Assembly (NCBI GenBank): GCA_038523925.1 | Contig: JBCBIY010000002.1 | Span: 248,001-312,000, forward strand | Source of the DNA: JBCBWG01 sp038523925 | GTDB taxonomy: Bacteria; Pseudomonadota; Alphaproteobacteria; Rhizobiales; Hyphomicrobiaceae | DNA length: 64,000 nt | Direction: 5' to 3' | Shown here: positions 63,835 through 64,000 of the stretch, piece by piece | How positions within the stretch are numbered: position 1 is the stretch's first letter | Layout of the letters: each line of letters opens with the position of its first letter | Notes under the pieces: model-generated | Database searches by the model: none | What the model saw: only the letters and a program-made list of their open reading frames with translations | Told to the model about the DNA's origin: nothing | Made by a program: the position numbers and the translations under genes

Positions 63835-64000
63835 ATGACGATGCCGCAGATCATTCTGTTTGCGCTGCTTGCCGGTGTGTTCGGCCTGCTGATCTGGGGG
63901 CGCATCCGCTACGACATCGTTGCCTTCGGCGCGTTGATCATCGCAGTCGTCCTCGGTGTCGTCCCGCAGGACGACGCCTTCAGCGGCTTCGGTCATCCGG
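63835..64000 (+). CDS. SLC13-family permease, N-terminal fragment
   Basis: 55 codons before the window edge: MTMPQIILFALLAGVFGLLI, then WGRIRYDIVAFGALIIAVVL and GVVPQDDAFSGFGHP. The WGR-RYD-VAF...G-VP-DEAF-GFGHP pattern is the start of SLC13/DASS permeases with TrkA-C domains, which import divalent anions such as sulfate or dicarboxylates. GGAGAG precedes ATG 63835. Divergent from the two-helix protein across 228 bases. Confidence 0.8.
   Translation, partial: MTMPQIILFALLAGVFGLLIWGRIRYDIVAFGALIIAVVLGVVPQDDAFSGFGHP

Overview
The window reads as a chromosomal segment of a GC-rich alphaproteobacterium of the Hyphomicrobiales (Rhizobiales) type. The case rests on gene content and order: xthA-erpA-dgt-argS-SPOR-nagZ; a suf cluster with an extra cysteine desulfurase, sufT and sufA; an Aap-type general amino-acid ABC transporter; a B12-dependent ribonucleotide reductase; aat-DUF2155-NDUFA12; and Irr-like iron boxes. 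I found no rRNA, tRNA, CRISPR array, insertion sequence or phage gene, and no recognisable transcription factor gene. This is mostly stable core genome with a few local oddities.

Layout. 1-5.1 kb (minus strand): start of nagZ, a SPOR-domain cell-division protein, argS, dgt. 5.1-6.3 kb (plus): erpA and xthA behind a good sigma70-like promoter. 6.3-15.4 kb (minus): the iron-sulfur assembly region, transcribed as cysteine desulfurase, sufB, three unrecognised small genes, sufC, sufD, sufS, sufT, sufA, DUF924. Two near-identical iron boxes precede sufB and sufC. 15.5-18.9 kb (plus): an alpha/beta hydrolase and a three-gene nitrate/sulfonate-type ABC importer. 18.9-23.5 kb (minus): ppc, anmK and a dead RelE/ParE toxin next to a possible antitoxin remnant. 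23.5-28.6 kb: tyrS facing a large AsmA-like gene. 28.9-32.9 kb (plus): bcp, DUF455, bactofilin, an L-2-hydroxyglutarate-dehydrogenase-like FAD enzyme and Sco. 32.9-38.4 kb (minus): an EamA transporter and an aap operon in the order P-J-Q-M. 38.7-43.0 kb (plus): a Pro/Ala-rich membrane-anchored protein, aroQ, accB, accC, aat. 43-44 kb (minus): DUF2155 and NDUFA12. 44.3-48.4 kb: two NrdR boxes, a long leader, nrdJ and its terminator. 48.4-52.7 kb: two unknown genes, an intergenic repeat, a CinA-domain protein, sfsA, exported MsrB and MsrA. 53-57 kb: hydrolase, cytochrome c', cytochrome b561, HAD phosphatase, YihU-like reductase. 57-64 kb: a DUF4332 protein with an Arg/Ser-rich linker, a pentapeptide protein, EamA and TauE-type transporters, an SDR, three small membrane or exported proteins, and the start of an SLC13 permease.

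Functional themes: Fe-S cluster biogenesis under apparent iron control, dNTP supply (NrdJ under NrdR, plus Dgt), amino-acid and anion uptake, anaplerosis and fatty-acid initiation (ppc, accBC), aminoacylation (argS, tyrS), and oxidative-damage repair (bcp, msrA, msrB, xthA). The least expected signals are the iron box built into the coding end of a cysteine desulfurase gene and its copy before sufC, the split suf operon, the 32-bp-phased NrdR pair, the toxin pseudogene with two nonsense codons, and the Arg/Ser-rich DUF4332 protein. All functional statements are inferences from motifs read by eye; no database search was run.
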